A stretch of 64,000 nucleotides of DNA from Bradyrhizobium sp. SZCCHNS1050 (GTDB lineage Bacteria > Pseudomonadota > Alphaproteobacteria > Rhizobiales > Xanthobacteraceae): contig NZ_JAUETR010000002.1 of assembly GCF_032484785.1 (NCBI RefSeq), positions 1,488,001 through 1,552,000 of the forward strand, given 5' to 3'. The position numbers and the translations under genes were made by a program. The stretch's first letter is position 1, and every line of letters begins with the position of its first letter. Under the pieces are notes generated by a model. It was not told the DNA's origin. It worked only from the letters and a program-made list of their open reading frames with translations, and did not search any database. Shown here in pieces: positions 1 to 8,645 of this stretch.

Positions 1-1
1 C

Positions 2-469
2 GTACTCGGCCTCCTGCACACGCTGATGATGCAGGTCTACGAGCACATGACCTTCGACGAGGATCCGACCCACAGCGGCACCTCGGCGGCGGAAGCCTTC
101 GTGCTGAAGCGCGGCGTCTGCCAGGACTATGCGCATATCTTCATCGCCTGCGCGCGCGCCGCCGGCATTCCCGCGCGTTTCGTATCCGGCCACTTCCTGC
201 GTTCCGATGGTGCAGCGCACCAGGAGGCCGGCCATGCCTGGGCGGAAGCCTATGTACCGGATCTCGGCTGGGTCGGTTTCGACGCCGCCAACTGCATCTG
301 CACCACCGACGCTCATGTCCGGGTCGCGATCGGGCTCGATTATCTCGGTGCGGCGCCGGTGCGCGGCACACGCTATGGCGGCGGCACCGAGACGCTCACC
401 GTGAAAGTGAAGGTCGAGCAGGTCGGCCGCGGCGGTCCGTCGCAATCCCAGTCGCAGCGGCAGTCCTGA
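2..469 (+). CDS. Transglutaminase-like cysteine protease family protein, C-terminal part
   Basis: The gene enters from the left edge; about 155 residues are visible and the N-terminus is missing. The core of the transglutaminase fold is present: the nucleophile in GVCQDYAH, the His in HAWAEAYV and the Asp in GFDAAN, in the usual order and spacing. The C-terminus after the Asp matches the family's closing strand region and ends in a Gln/Ser-rich tail. It lies just upstream of an Anbu-type proteasome-like subunit. Family knowledge: Anbu genes typically occur with transglutaminase-like, alpha-E and ATP-grasp genes, so the missing upstream DNA probably holds those partners. The exact substrate is unknown. 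Confidence 0.85.
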   Translation, partial: VLGLLHTLMMQVYEHMTFDEDPTHSGTSAAEAFVLKRGVCQDYAHIFIACARAAGIPARFVSGHFLRSDGAAHQEAGHAWAEAYVPDLGWVGFDAANCICTTDAHVRVAIGLDYLGAAPVRGTRYGGGTETLTVKVKVEQVGRGGPSQSQSQRQS

Positions 470-497
470 ATTCTGGAACGCGCGCTCCACCCATGGT

Positions 498-603
498 GTC
501 GTTCCGGGGCGCGCGAAGCGCGAGCCCGGAATCCATCGGGTGGCAGAATGCACGGAGCGATGGATTCCGGGTTCGTCGCTTCGCTCCGCCCCGGAATGAC
601 GAC
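498..603. repeat. Mosaic palindromic intergenic repeat, family A, copy 1
   Basis: Starts with GTCGTTCCGGGGCGCGCGAA and ends with the near-complement CCCCGGAATGACGAC, with an internal CCCGGAATCCAT / ATGGATTCCGGG pair, so the whole unit folds as a long hairpin. The same unit recurs near 2.3, 7.9 and 39.8 kb with variable centres. It lies between two same-strand genes. A short reading frame crosses it but is a by-product of the repeat. Confidence 0.85.
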
Positions 604-703
604 CTTTTGTGGAGCGACCGCTCATTCCGGCTTCGACATTGGCGGGGGTGGACGGGAGGCCGATTTTCGCTAGTAATTCGCGCAATGGCTCGAGGGGACT
701 GAG

Positions 704-1462
704 ATGACCTATTGCTGCGGAATTCTGGTGCGTGACGGCCTCGTCATGATCGCGGACACCCGAACCAATGCCGGTCTCGACAACGTCTCGACCTTCCGCA
801 AGCTGCACATCTTCTCCAATCCGGGCGAGCGCATCGTGGCGGTCGCCAGCGCCGGCAATCTCGCCATCAGCCAGTCCGTCCTATCGACCTTGACCGAAGG
901 GATGGAAGACCCCGACACCGGCGAGGTCGAGACGCTGATGAACGCGCCGACGATGTTTCAGGCCGCACAGCGCATCGGCAAGGCGATCCGCATGGTGCAC
1001 GCCACCGAAGGCCCGGCGCTGAAGGCCGAAGACATCTCGTTCGACGTCTCCTTCCTGTTCGGCGGCCAGATCAAGGGCTCGCGGATGCGGCTGTTCATGG
1101 TCTACACCGCCGGCAACTTCATCGAATGCACCACCGACACGCCCTATCTGCAGATCGGCGAGCACAAATACGGCAAGCCGGTGCTCGACCGCGCCATGCA
1201 TTACGACGTCGAGCTCTACGAGGCGCTGAAGACGGGCCTGATCTCGATGGACTCGACGATGCGCTCCAATCTCGGCGTCGGCCTGCCGATCGACGTGCTG
1301 GTGGTGCGCGCGGAGGCCTGCGAGGCCGACCTCAATCATCGCATCGAGGCCGGCGAGCCCTATTTCCACGATCTCCGCTCGCGCTGGTCGGCGGCCCTGC
1401 GCGCTGCGCATAACAACATTCCAAGGCCGCCCTATAAGACTCAGAGCGAGTCAAAACACTGA
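704..1462 (+). CDS. Anbu, ancestral beta-type proteasome-like peptidase subunit
   Basis: 252 residues, the usual Anbu length. After Met removal the N-terminal residue is Thr (MTYCCG), the expected nucleophile of N-terminal-nucleophile hydrolases. Asp18 in MIADTRT and Lys33 in FRKLHIF (Met counted) match the catalytic Asp17/Lys33 pair of proteasome beta subunits. A clear GAGGGG ribosome site lies 6-7 bases before the ATG. The neighbouring upstream gene is a transglutaminase-like protein, the classic Anbu partner. Anbu proteins form HslV-like oligomers; physiological substrates are poorly known. The family assignment is firm and the role is inferred from context. Confidence 0.9.
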   Translation: MTYCCGILVRDGLVMIADTRTNAGLDNVSTFRKLHIFSNPGERIVAVASAGNLAISQSVLSTLTEGMEDPDTGEVETLMNAPTMFQAAQRIGKAIRMVHATEGPALKAEDISFDVSFLFGGQIKGSRMRLFMVYTAGNFIECTTDTPYLQIGEHKYGKPVLDRAMHYDVELYEALKTGLISMDSTMRSNLGVGLPIDVLVVRAEACEADLNHRIEAGEPYFHDLRSRWSAALRAAHNNIPRPPYKTQSESKH

Positions 1463-1496
1463 AACTGCAAAACACTTGAACTGAAGGTGAGGAAAC

Positions 1497-2252
1497 ATGG
1501 CTGAAGCGGCAAAGAAGATCGCGCTGGTGACAGGCGCAGGCACGGGGGTCGGCCGCGCCGCATCGCTCGCGTTGATGAACTCCGGCTTCACCGTGGTGCT
1601 GGCCGGTCGCCGCAAGGAGATGCTGGAGGAGACCGCCAAGCTCGGCCCAGCCGGCATGAGCCTCCCCGTCTCCGCCGATATGATGGACCCCGCCTCGATC
1701 GCGGGGCTGTTCGACACCGTGAAGTCGACCTACGGCCGGCTCGACGTGCTGTTCAACAATGCGGGCATGGGCGCGCCACCGGTGCCATTCGAGGACCTCA
1801 CCCTGCAGCAATGGCAGTCGGTGGTGGCGACCAACCTCACTGCGCCGTTCCTGTGCACGCAGCACGCCTTCCGCATCATGAAGGATCAATCGCCGCGCGG
1901 CGGCCGCATCATCAACAACGGCTCGATCTCGGCGCACGCGCCGCGGCCGTTCTCCTCGCCCTACACCTCGACGAAGCACGCGATCACGGGTCTGACGAAA
2001 GCGTCGAACCTCGACGGCCGCGCCTATGACATCGCGGTCGGCCAGATCGACATCGGCAACGCCGAGACGCCGATGACCGAGCGCATGGTCGGCGGCGTGC
2101 TGCAGCCCGACGGCCGCATGATGCCGGAGCCCCGCATGGACGTGAAGGCGGTCGGCGACGCCGTCGCCTACATGGCCGGCCTGCCGCTCGACGCCAACGT
2201 CCTGTTCATCACGGTGATGGCGACGAAGATGCCATTCGTGGGACGGGGGTGA
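1497..2252 (+). CDS. SDR family NAD(P)-dependent oxidoreductase
   Basis: 251 residues with the classical short-chain dehydrogenase layout. The N-terminal dinucleotide-binding motif is TGAGTGVG, followed by NNAGMG near residue 88, a Ser in the NNGSIS strand, and the YTSTK active-site Tyr/Lys pair near residue 160. An AAGGTGAGG ribosome site precedes the start. It follows the Anbu gene by 34 bases on the same strand and may be co-transcribed, although no functional link is obvious. Substrate cannot be predicted; cytoplasmic. Confidence 0.9.
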   Translation: MAEAAKKIALVTGAGTGVGRAASLALMNSGFTVVLAGRRKEMLEETAKLGPAGMSLPVSADMMDPASIAGLFDTVKSTYGRLDVLFNNAGMGAPPVPFEDLTLQQWQSVVATNLTAPFLCTQHAFRIMKDQSPRGGRIINNGSISAHAPRPFSSPYTSTKHAITGLTKASNLDGRAYDIAVGQIDIGNAETPMTERMVGGVLQPDGRMMPEPRMDVKAVGDAVAYMAGLPLDANVLFITVMATKMPFVGRG

Positions 2253-2290
2253 TCACTTCTTTCAGATCCCGCTCCCTGCTCTCTCCACTC

Positions 2291-2439
2291 GTCATTCCGG
2301 GGCGCGCGAAGCGCGAGCCCGGAATCCATAGCCACACGCGGTGGTGTGGCGCGAGATGGATGTGGCATTTATCTTCGTCACACGACGTCTCATGGTGATG
2401 GATTCCGGGCTCATCGCTGCGCGATGCCCCGGAATGACG
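2291..2439. repeat. Mosaic palindromic intergenic repeat, family A, copy 2
   Basis: Begins GTCATTCCGGGGCGCGCGAA and closes with GCCCCGGAATGAC. The centre is longer than in the other copies, with an inserted segment of about 45 bases between the two hairpin halves. It fills the gap between the SDR gene and the convergent MFS gene, where it could also act as a bidirectional transcription stop. Confidence 0.85.
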
Positions 2440-2461
2440 GAGAGAGCGCGGCCGGCTCGCC

Positions 2462-3688
2462 CTACTCCAACCGCTCCACCTTCCGCAGCTCGGGAAACAG
2501 CTTCATCCACGCCAGCGCGATCGCGATGGTGCCGACGCCGCCGAGGATGGCGGCGGGCATGGCCCCTAGCAGCGCGGCGGTGACGCCGCTCTCGAACTGG
2601 CCGAGCTGGTTGGAGGCGTTGATGAACAGGAAGTTCACCGCGCCGACGCGACCGCGCATCTCGTTGGGCGTGGCGAGCTGAACGAGAGAAAAGCGGATCA
2701 CGACGCTGACGGTGTCGGCGGCGCCGAGAACGGCGAGCGCAGCGACCGAGATCCACATCACATGCGAGACGGCGAACACGACCGTCGCCGCACCGAACAC
2801 GATGACCGCCTGGAACATGCGCAGGCCGACGCGCCGCCGAATGGTGTAGCGCGCCAGCACCGCCGTCATCGCCAGCGCGCCGACCGCTGGCGCGGCGCGC
2901 AGCACGCCGAGCCCGAACGGCCCGGTGTCGAGAATATCGCGCGCGTAGATCGGCAGCAGCGCAGTGACGCCGCCGAGCAGCACCGCGAACAGATCGAGCG
3001 AGATGGTGCCGAGGATCGCCGGATTGGCGCGGATGAAGCGGACGCCGGCGAACAGATCGTCCTTGCTGCCCTCGAGCCGCTCGGCCGGCACGTCATCAGG
3101 CACCTGCATCAGGCCGGTCAGGGCCATGCCTCCGATCCAGAACAGCATCATGATGCCGTAGGGCACACCGGGCGCGACCGCATAGGCGAAGCCGCCGATC
3201 GCAGGCCCCGCGATGGTCGCGAGCTGCGCTGCACCGCTGGACAGCGCGCTGGCCCGCTGCAAGGTGCCGGACGGCGCGATCAGCGGCAGCAGCGCCGCCG
3301 TGGCCGGACTTTCGAAGGCGCCGGCAATGCCGAGCACGAAGACGGCCGCGAACAGCTGGAATTCGCCGAGCTGACCGGCGTAAGCGCCCCAGCACAGATA
3401 GAGCGCCGTCAGCGCCTCGACGAGCTGACAGAGCTGCACGACGCGCTTGCGCTGGAATCGGTCGGCGGCGCTGCCGGCGACGAACACCAGCAGTGCCGTT
3501 GGCAGGAACTGGATCAGCCCGACCATGCCGAGATCGAAGGCGCGCCCGGTCAGATCGTAGATCTGCCAGCCGATCGCCACCGCCGCGATCTGGCTCGCAA
3601 AGCGCGACAGGCTGCGGGACGACAGGAAGAACAGGAACGCGCTTTGCTTCAAGAGATCGCGCGCGCCGATCGGGACGGTGGACGACAT
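2462..3688 (-). CDS. MFS transporter, EntS-like exporter family
   Basis: 408 residues with about 11-12 hydrophobic segments. The loop between segments 2 and 3 carries the MFS-type signature ADRFQRKRVV, and the N-terminal half contains the FASQIAAVAIGWQIYDLT stretch typical of the MFS_3 (enterobactin exporter EntS-like) group. Inner-membrane protein, probably exporting a small molecule by proton antiport; substrate unknown. It is divergent from the nucleoside transporter, with about 115 bases between them. The ribosome site is weak, but no better start is seen. Confidence 0.85.
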   Translation of the reverse strand: MSSTVPIGARDLLKQSAFLFFLSSRSLSRFASQIAAVAIGWQIYDLTGRAFDLGMVGLIQFLPTALLVFVAGSAADRFQRKRVVQLCQLVEALTALYLCWGAYAGQLGEFQLFAAVFVLGIAGAFESPATAALLPLIAPSGTLQRASALSSGAAQLATIAGPAIGGFAYAVAPGVPYGIMMLFWIGGMALTGLMQVPDDVPAERLEGSKDDLFAGVRFIRANPAILGTISLDLFAVLLGGVTALLPIYARDILDTGPFGLGVLRAAPAVGALAMTAVLARYTIRRRVGLRMFQAVIVFGAATVVFAVSHVMWISVAALAVLGAADTVSVVIRFSLVQLATPNEMRGRVGAVNFLFINASNQLGQFESGVTAALLGAMPAAILGGVGTIAIALAWMKLFPELRKVERLE

Positions 3689-3805
3689 GATGGCGCCTGC
3701 GTGACGCAGCCCTCACTGCTTGTCAATCGCGGGCCCCGCATGGCCGCGCGGCATTGCACGCGGCAGTTCCCTGCGCCCATAATGAAACGGGGTTCGGGGG
3801 ATCTG

Positions 3806-5056
3806 ATGCTTCAGCTGCAATCGGCGTTCGGGATAATCGCACTGCTCGCGATCGCATGGGCGCTCGGTGAAAACCGGCGCGCGGTGTCGTTGAAGCAGGC
3901 CGGGCTCGGGCTGGTGGTGACGCTCGTGACGGCCATTGTCCTGCTCAAGGTGCCTGCGGTCGCCCGCGCGTTCGGCGCCATCAACGACGTCGTGGGCGCC
4001 ATCTCGTCGGCCTCCCGGGCCGGCACCTCCTTCGTCTTCGGCTATGTCGGCGGCGGCGCCCTGCCCTTCGAGCTGAAGGCACCCGGTGCCGATTTCGTGC
4101 TCGCCTTCCAGGCGCTGCCGATCGTGCTGGTCATGAGCGTGCTCACGACGCTCTTGTTCTACTGGCGCGTGCTGCCGCCCTTGGTGCGCGGCATGGCCTG
4201 GCTGCTGGAGCGCACCCTCGGCGTCGGCGGCGCGGTCGGCCTGTCGACCGCCGCGAATGTCTTCCTCGGCATGGTCGAAGCGCCGCTGTTCATCCGGCCG
4301 TATCTGGCGCAGATGACGCGCAGCGAATTGTTTCTCGTCATGACCGGCGGCATGGCCGGCATCGCCGGCACCGTGCTGGTGCTCTACGCCACGCTGCTGG
4401 CGCCACTGATTCCGGATGCCGCCGCGCATTTCGTTATCGCCTCGGTGCTCGGCGCGCCGGCGTCGATCCTGGTCAGCCTGATCATGGTGCCGGAGACGTC
4501 GAAGCAGCTCACCGGCGGCGCGCTCGGCGATCCCGGGACTCAGGCTACCTCGACCATGGACGCGATCGTCAAGGGCACCAGCGCCGGGCTCGAACTCCTG
4601 ATGAACATCGTGGCGCTACTGCTGGTGCTGGTCGCGCTGGTGCATCTCGCCAACGCGATCCTGTCGCTCTTGCCCGCCATCGGCGGCGCCGACATCTCGC
4701 TGCAGCGGCTGCTCGGCCTCGTGATGGCGCCGGTGTGCTGGCTGATGGGCCTGCCGTGGTCGGAGGCCGTCACGGCCGGCAGCCTGATGGGCACCAAGAC
4801 GGTGCTGAACGAGCTGATCGCCTATGTCGAGCTGGCCAAGCTCGATGCAGGCGCGCTCGATCCGCGCGCGCGGCTGATCATGCTGTACGCGATGTGCGGC
4901 TTCGCCAACTTCGCCAGCCTCGGCATCATGATCGGCGGCCTCGGCACCATGGCGCCGACCCGGCGCGACGAGATCAACGCGCTCGGCCTGAAATCAATCG
5001 TCTCGGGCACCCTCACCACCTGCCTGATGGGTGCGATCGTCGGCCTGCTGACGTGA
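3806..5056 (+). CDS. Concentrative nucleoside transporter (CNT/NupC family)
   Basis: 416 residues beginning MLQLQSAFGIIALLAIAW, the usual CNT opening. The membrane core includes GVGGAVGLSTAANVFLGMVE and the MTGGMAGIAGTVLVLYA segment of the Nucleoside_tran_CNT/gate domains, and CGFANFASLGIM near the C-terminus. It couples nucleoside uptake to an ion gradient. The start at 3806 is preferred because a GGGGGAT ribosome site lies 4-5 bases upstream; an in-frame ATG at 3782 would add eight residues. The reading frame is open far upstream, but that part runs antisense to the MFS gene and is not coding. The last 63 bases overlap the convergent acyltransferase gene. Confidence 0.88.
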   Translation: MLQLQSAFGIIALLAIAWALGENRRAVSLKQAGLGLVVTLVTAIVLLKVPAVARAFGAINDVVGAISSASRAGTSFVFGYVGGGALPFELKAPGADFVLAFQALPIVLVMSVLTTLLFYWRVLPPLVRGMAWLLERTLGVGGAVGLSTAANVFLGMVEAPLFIRPYLAQMTRSELFLVMTGGMAGIAGTVLVLYATLLAPLIPDAAAHFVIASVLGAPASILVSLIMVPETSKQLTGGALGDPGTQATSTMDAIVKGTSAGLELLMNIVALLLVLVALVHLANAILSLLPAIGGADISLQRLLGLVMAPVCWLMGLPWSEAVTAGSLMGTKTVLNELIAYVELAKLDAGALDPRARLIMLYAMCGFANFASLGIMIGGLGTMAPTRRDEINALGLKSIVSGTLTTCLMGAIVGLLT

Positions 5057-7117
5057 GCTGAGCTCGGTCGTCTTCGGGAGAAGCAGCGGCGCGATCCAGG
5101 CCATCACGAGCTGCGAGCCCGCCGCCGTGAGATGCGCGTGGTCGAACGACAGCGGGACGTCTCCGACCGTGAGCGGACAGCGTCCGTTCTCGCAGACCGC
5201 CGACAGGATCGAGATGTAGGACAGGCCTTCGCTCGTCGACAGCGCCGCCTGCATCGCCTGATCCAGCGCAAAGATATCGGATCGGACGAACGCAACGGGA
5301 TCCGACGCCATGCCGCGCAAGGTGGCGCGCGCCAGCATCGAGGGCAGCCGCGCCCGGAATTGCACGGAGGGACCGAGCAGCACCACCGGAATGCCGGCAT
5401 CACTGAGCCGAGACAGGGTCGACCTGAGGTCGCGCACCATTCCGGCAAAGCGCGGCGATCGGGCATCTTCGAGCCAATCTGCTGACATCACCACCAGATC
5501 GGGCCGGTGCGCCGCGAAGTAGTCGCGCATCTGGGCCGCCAGCGCGCGGCAGGCGGCCACGCCCTGCGTCTCCGCGTTGAAGGTCGGCATGCAGGTGGGC
5601 TGGCTCGCCTGCATGATGTTGACGGTGTCCGGATCGAGCTCGGCCTTGAGGCCGTGGTAGTAGTGCGCAGCAAAGCTGTCGCCCCACAGCAGCAAGTTGG
5701 TCTTGCCAGGCACTGGACGGAGACAATCCTCGGGCACGCGCCCGTCCGGCGTCGTGAAGCAGGTGCCGTAGCGATAGACCGGCTTCATGTCGTAGGCGTT
5801 GTAGGCGTCCAGCCGCTGCGCCGCGCGGTCGGCGTCCGACACGGCGCCGGCGCGCAACAGACCCACGCCGCTGCCGGCCAGCAGCAGCAGGCTTGCCAGC
5901 GCCGCAAGACCGAAGGCCGCGCGCGGGGTCACTGCGAGTTTGCGATGGCGGAACGGCTGCTCGATGAAGCGCCAGGACAGCGTGGCGACTGCGACCGTGA
6001 GCGCGAACAACGCCACCCGCTCCCAGCCGTCGAGCGCGAGGCCGGGCTTGGCGAAGCGCGCGAAGGCGAACAACGGCCAGTGCCACAGATACAGCGAATA
6101 GGAAATGCGGCCGAAGAACGCCGCCACGCCGAGCGGCGATAGCGGGCTACGCGGCACGTTGGCCACGCCGGCGCCGCTCCACAGGAACAGCGCGGCACCA
6201 AGGCATGGCGCCAGCGCGTCGACGCCGGGGAAACCCGGTCCGGGGCGCAGCGCCAGAATCGGCACCGCCATCAGCAGCAGCGACAGCGCGCGGGCGCCGC
6301 GCCGTGCGAGACCAGGCCGCGGTGCGCGAAGGCCGGATATCGCGACCAGGCTGCCGAGCAGGAATTCCCAGGCGCGCGGCGGGCTGAGGAAGAATGCGCT
6401 CGCGGACGCGCCCTCGCGCATCAGCAGCAAACCGAGCGCGAACGAGCCGGCAGCCAGCAGCGCCAGCGTGAAAGTCAGCGCCAGCCTGCGGCCGCGCGCT
6501 ATCAGCAACACGGCCCAGACCACGATCGGCAGCACCAGATAGAACTGCTCCTCGACCGCGAGCGACCAGGCGTGCAGCAGCGGCTTCTCCACCGCGGCGT
6601 GGTCGAAATAGCCCGACTGCTGCCAGAAGAAGACGTTCGAAGTGAAGGTGACGACGGCGGCCGCGGAACGGAAGAATTCGGCGCGCTCGGAGCCCAGCAT
6701 GTCCTGCGACGCCGGGAGCGCCGCGAACGCCACCATGGCGTAGAGCGCCGGCAGCAGCCGCCGCCCCCTCCGCTCGTAGAATTGGACGAACGAGAAGCGG
6801 CCCGCCCCGATCTCCGCGGCGATGATGCCGGTGATCAGGTAGCCGGAGATGACGAAGAAGATGTCGACGCCGACGAAGCCGCCGAAGATCGCCGGCGCCT
6901 CGAAATGGAATGCGACGACGGAGAGCACCGCGATGGCGCGCAGCCAGTCGATGTCCTCGCGATGTCCTACACCCGAAGCCGAGCCGGCGCCCGCGCTGGC
7001 GAAGCGGGGCTGCGTCGATGCGCGCGTGCGAGGCGCGCGCGGGATCGTGGGAGCGAACTGGACGACGAAGCGCGGCAACGGGACGGGTACGCCTTTACGC
7101 AAGCCCGCGGCGAACAC
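4994..7117 (-). CDS. OafA/YrhL-type acyltransferase with C-terminal SGNH domain
   Basis: About 707 residues as drawn. The acyltransferase-3 membrane domain starts near residue 52 (EDIDWLRAIAVLSVVAFHF) and contains FFVISGYLITGII, FYERRGRRLLPAL and WSLAVEEQFYLVLPI. After about ten membrane segments comes a periplasmic SGNH hydrolase-like domain with the GDS block (LLLWGDSFAAHYY) and a DHAHLT motif close to the end. Such proteins O-acylate lipopolysaccharide, exopolysaccharide or other glycans. The first 50 residues are Pro/Arg/Ala-rich, lie outside the domain, and depend on a GTG start with no good ribosome site, so the true start may be further in. The C-terminus overlaps the convergent nucleoside transporter. 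Confidence 0.85.
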   Translation of the reverse strand: MFAAGLRKGVPVPLPRFVVQFAPTIPRAPRTRASTQPRFASAGAGSASGVGHREDIDWLRAIAVLSVVAFHFEAPAIFGGFVGVDIFFVISGYLITGIIAAEIGAGRFSFVQFYERRGRRLLPALYAMVAFAALPASQDMLGSERAEFFRSAAAVVTFTSNVFFWQQSGYFDHAAVEKPLLHAWSLAVEEQFYLVLPIVVWAVLLIARGRRLALTFTLALLAAGSFALGLLLMREGASASAFFLSPPRAWEFLLGSLVAISGLRAPRPGLARRGARALSLLLMAVPILALRPGPGFPGVDALAPCLGAALFLWSGAGVANVPRSPLSPLGVAAFFGRISYSLYLWHWPLFAFARFAKPGLALDGWERVALFALTVAVATLSWRFIEQPFRHRKLAVTPRAAFGLAALASLLLLAGSGVGLLRAGAVSDADRAAQRLDAYNAYDMKPVYRYGTCFTTPDGRVPEDCLRPVPGKTNLLLWGDSFAAHYYHGLKAELDPDTVNIMQASQPTCMPTFNAETQGVAACRALAAQMRDYFAAHRPDLVVMSADWLEDARSPRFAGMVRDLRSTLSRLSDAGIPVVLLGPSVQFRARLPSMLARATLRGMASDPVAFVRSDIFALDQAMQAALSTSEGLSYISILSAVCENGRCPLTVGDVPLSFDHAHLTAAGSQLVMAWIAPLLLPKTTELSSRQQADDRTHQAGGEGARDD

Positions 7118-7236
7118 CTCTTACGGATTCGTCGCCGGCCCATCCGTCCCAGTGACGCGAGACCGGATGTCAACACACACGCGCGATGGGACCGCCGTCC
7201 ATCGCACGCAAATGTTTCCATCCATTTCTGTCGGCT

Positions 7237-7842
7237 TTACGTCGACAGTTCGACGGTTTTGAAGTCGGCCGGCAGGATCACTTCCAGCAGCTCGACGTCG
7301 TCGGAATAGTCGAGGATCATGTGCCGGATCTTCGGCGGCTGGGTCCAGCAGCTGCCCTCCTGCATCAGCGTCTCGCCGACGCCTTCGAGGTAGCTCTTCA
7401 CCCAGCCCTTGAGCACATAGACCATCTGGAAGTCGACCGCATGGGTGTGCAGCTTGGAGACTTCCTGCGGATTGCACGGCGGCAGCATGCGGATGACATG
7501 CGCGCGCGCCAAACCGTGCGTCGCGTCAGCGATGCCGAGGTCGCGGTAATGGGCATAAGCGCGCAGGCCGTCGGCCTTGAAGTCCTCCTCGCGGTGATGG
7601 CTGATCGCGACCTTCTGTTTGCGGCGGCGCGGCGCCGGCGCTGGTCGCCCCTTGCTCGCCAGCGCCTTGCGCGCCGACGGCGCAGCCGCCCGGCCCGGCT
7701 TGGCGGGCGTCTTCGCCAGCGGCTTGGCGCTAGTTCTCGTAACGGCCTTCGCCGTCGCCTTGCTGCTCTTGCCGGTCTTCAGCGCCGCTGACTTGGCGGC
7801 GGCGCGTGATGCGGGCTTGGTCGTCCGGCTCTTGGTGGCCAT
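7237..7842 (-). CDS. Cupin-domain protein with a long basic Lys/Ala-rich N-terminal tail
   Basis: 201 residues from an ATG preceded by GGGAGA. Residues 1-77 are almost only Ala, Lys, Arg, Ser, Thr and Pro and contain no Asp or Glu, resembling histone H1-like tails. From about residue 90 a small cupin barrel follows, with KLHTHAVDFQMVYVLKGWV as the metal-binding/dimer strand region and a Gly-rich second half. Cupin proteins of this size are often sensors or isomerases. The tail suggests binding to nucleic acid or another polyanion, which is inference. The reading frame extends upstream into a family A repeat, so the later ATG is preferred. Confidence 0.8.
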   Translation of the reverse strand: MATKSRTTKPASRAAAKSAALKTGKSSKATAKAVTRTSAKPLAKTPAKPGRAAAPSARKALASKGRPAPAPRRRKQKVAISHHREEDFKADGLRAYAHYRDLGIADATHGLARAHVIRMLPPCNPQEVSKLHTHAVDFQMVYVLKGWVKSYLEGVGETLMQEGSCWTQPPKIRHMILDYSDDVELLEVILPADFKTVELST

Positions 7843-7917
7843 GGTGCTCTCCCTGCGTATCCTCGTCGCGAGGGTAGCACATATTGGAGAGTCCCAGCAG
7901 CCGCTCCAACAAAGGTC

Positions 7918-8019
7918 GTCATTCCAGGGCGTGCGAAGCACGAGCCCGGATTCCATTCCTCCGCGCGTTCTGCCGCCCGATGGATTCCGGGCTCGCGCTT
8001 CGCGCGCCCCGGAATGACA
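7918..8019. repeat. Mosaic palindromic intergenic repeat, family A, copy 3
   Basis: Begins GTCATTCCAGGGCGTGCGAA, ends GCGCCCCGGAATGAC, with an internal CCCGGATTCCAT / ATGGATTCCGGG pair. A few base changes in the left arm break perfect pairing, so this copy has drifted. It lies between the cupin and usg genes, both on the minus strand. Confidence 0.85.
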
Positions 8020-8052
8020 CCGGTCATGAGGCGGCAGCGGTGGCTGTCAGCC

Positions 8053-8337
8053 TCAATGCAGCCGGAAGACGCCGTCGACGGCACGCAGCTCGGCCGGCTT
8101 GATGAGCTTGGAATGCGCCACCGTGACCGAATACAGCGGACCCTCGATCTTCTCCTGCCAGAACGCCAGGAAGTCCTGCAGCGCCGGGAATTTCGGAAAC
8201 AGGTCGTAGTTCTGCCAGACATAGGTCTGCAGCAGCGAGCGATGGTCCGGCATCCGATACAGGATCTGCGCCGTCGTCAGCCCGTAACCCAGCACCTGTT
8301 TCCGAAAGTCCTCGGAAACCTCAACCTTCGACACCAT
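8053..8337 (-). CDS. usg: Usg family protein
   Basis: 94 residues starting MVSKVEVSEDFRKQVLGYGL, followed by the conserved TTAQILYRMPDH and YDLFPKFPALQDFLAFW blocks of the Usg family. Usg was named after a gene beside trpF in some bacteria; its biochemical role is unknown. An exact GGAGG ribosome site five bases from the ATG fixes the start, although the frame is open for 18 codons further upstream. No tryptophan genes are nearby; the gene stands alone, divergent from groES. Confidence 0.9.
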   Translation of the reverse strand: MVSKVEVSEDFRKQVLGYGLTTAQILYRMPDHRSLLQTYVWQNYDLFPKFPALQDFLAFWQEKIEGPLYSVTVAHSKLIKPAELRAVDGVFRLH

Positions 8338-8484
8338 GCCAACCTCCGTTTCTGGAGCGCATGTCCGTGTGGCTATCCGGGATGGAGCCACCCGGCAAAG
8401 ATGCGCTCACTGCCTAGAAATGTGACGCATGTCCTCAACCCATCTCAAGCTTAAATGTTTAACGACATGTTGAAAAATGCTGCA

Positions 8485-8511
8485 TTAGCAGCCACTTAGC
8501 CCAGGTGCTAA
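8485..8511 (+). promoter_or_regulatory. Degenerate CIRCE-like inverted repeat upstream of groES
   Basis: TTAGCAGCC-N9-AGGTGCTAA. The arm length and nine-base spacer match the CIRCE operator bound by the HrcA repressor (consensus TTAGCACTC-N9-GAGTGCTAA), but the inner three bases of each arm differ. It lies about 205 bases before the groES start, outside the usual promoter-proximal position. It could be an auxiliary or decayed operator. Confidence 0.45.
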
Positions 8512-8604
8512 TACGGGGTTTCATGGTTCGTTCCGCTCCCGTTAACGCTATCGGAACGCTTTGGCAGAGCCCGCAGTTGACTGCTAATTTTTCTGCTACA
8601 AGCC

Positions 8605-8632
8605 CTTGCCCGGCTGAATGCTCTCCCCTAAA
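8605..8632 (+). promoter_or_regulatory. Sigma32 (RpoH)-type heat-shock promoter for groESL
   Basis: CTTGCC, 14 bases, then CCCCTAAA closely resembles the RpoH consensus CTTGAA-N13-17-CCCCATNT. The predicted start point near 8640 is just before the CIRCE operator and about 75 bases before groES. No good sigma70 promoter with standard spacing was found here. Confidence 0.6.
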
Positions 8633-8645
8633 TCCAGCCTGCGTG

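Noticed and set aside
493..702. Short reading frame between the transglutaminase and Anbu genes
   Set aside because: It consists mostly of the family A repeat and has no ribosome site.
2762..3805. Long open frame on the plus strand continuous with the nucleoside transporter
   Set aside because: It is Arg/Gln/His-rich, antisense to a clear MFS gene, and has no family similarity; the transporter begins at 3806.
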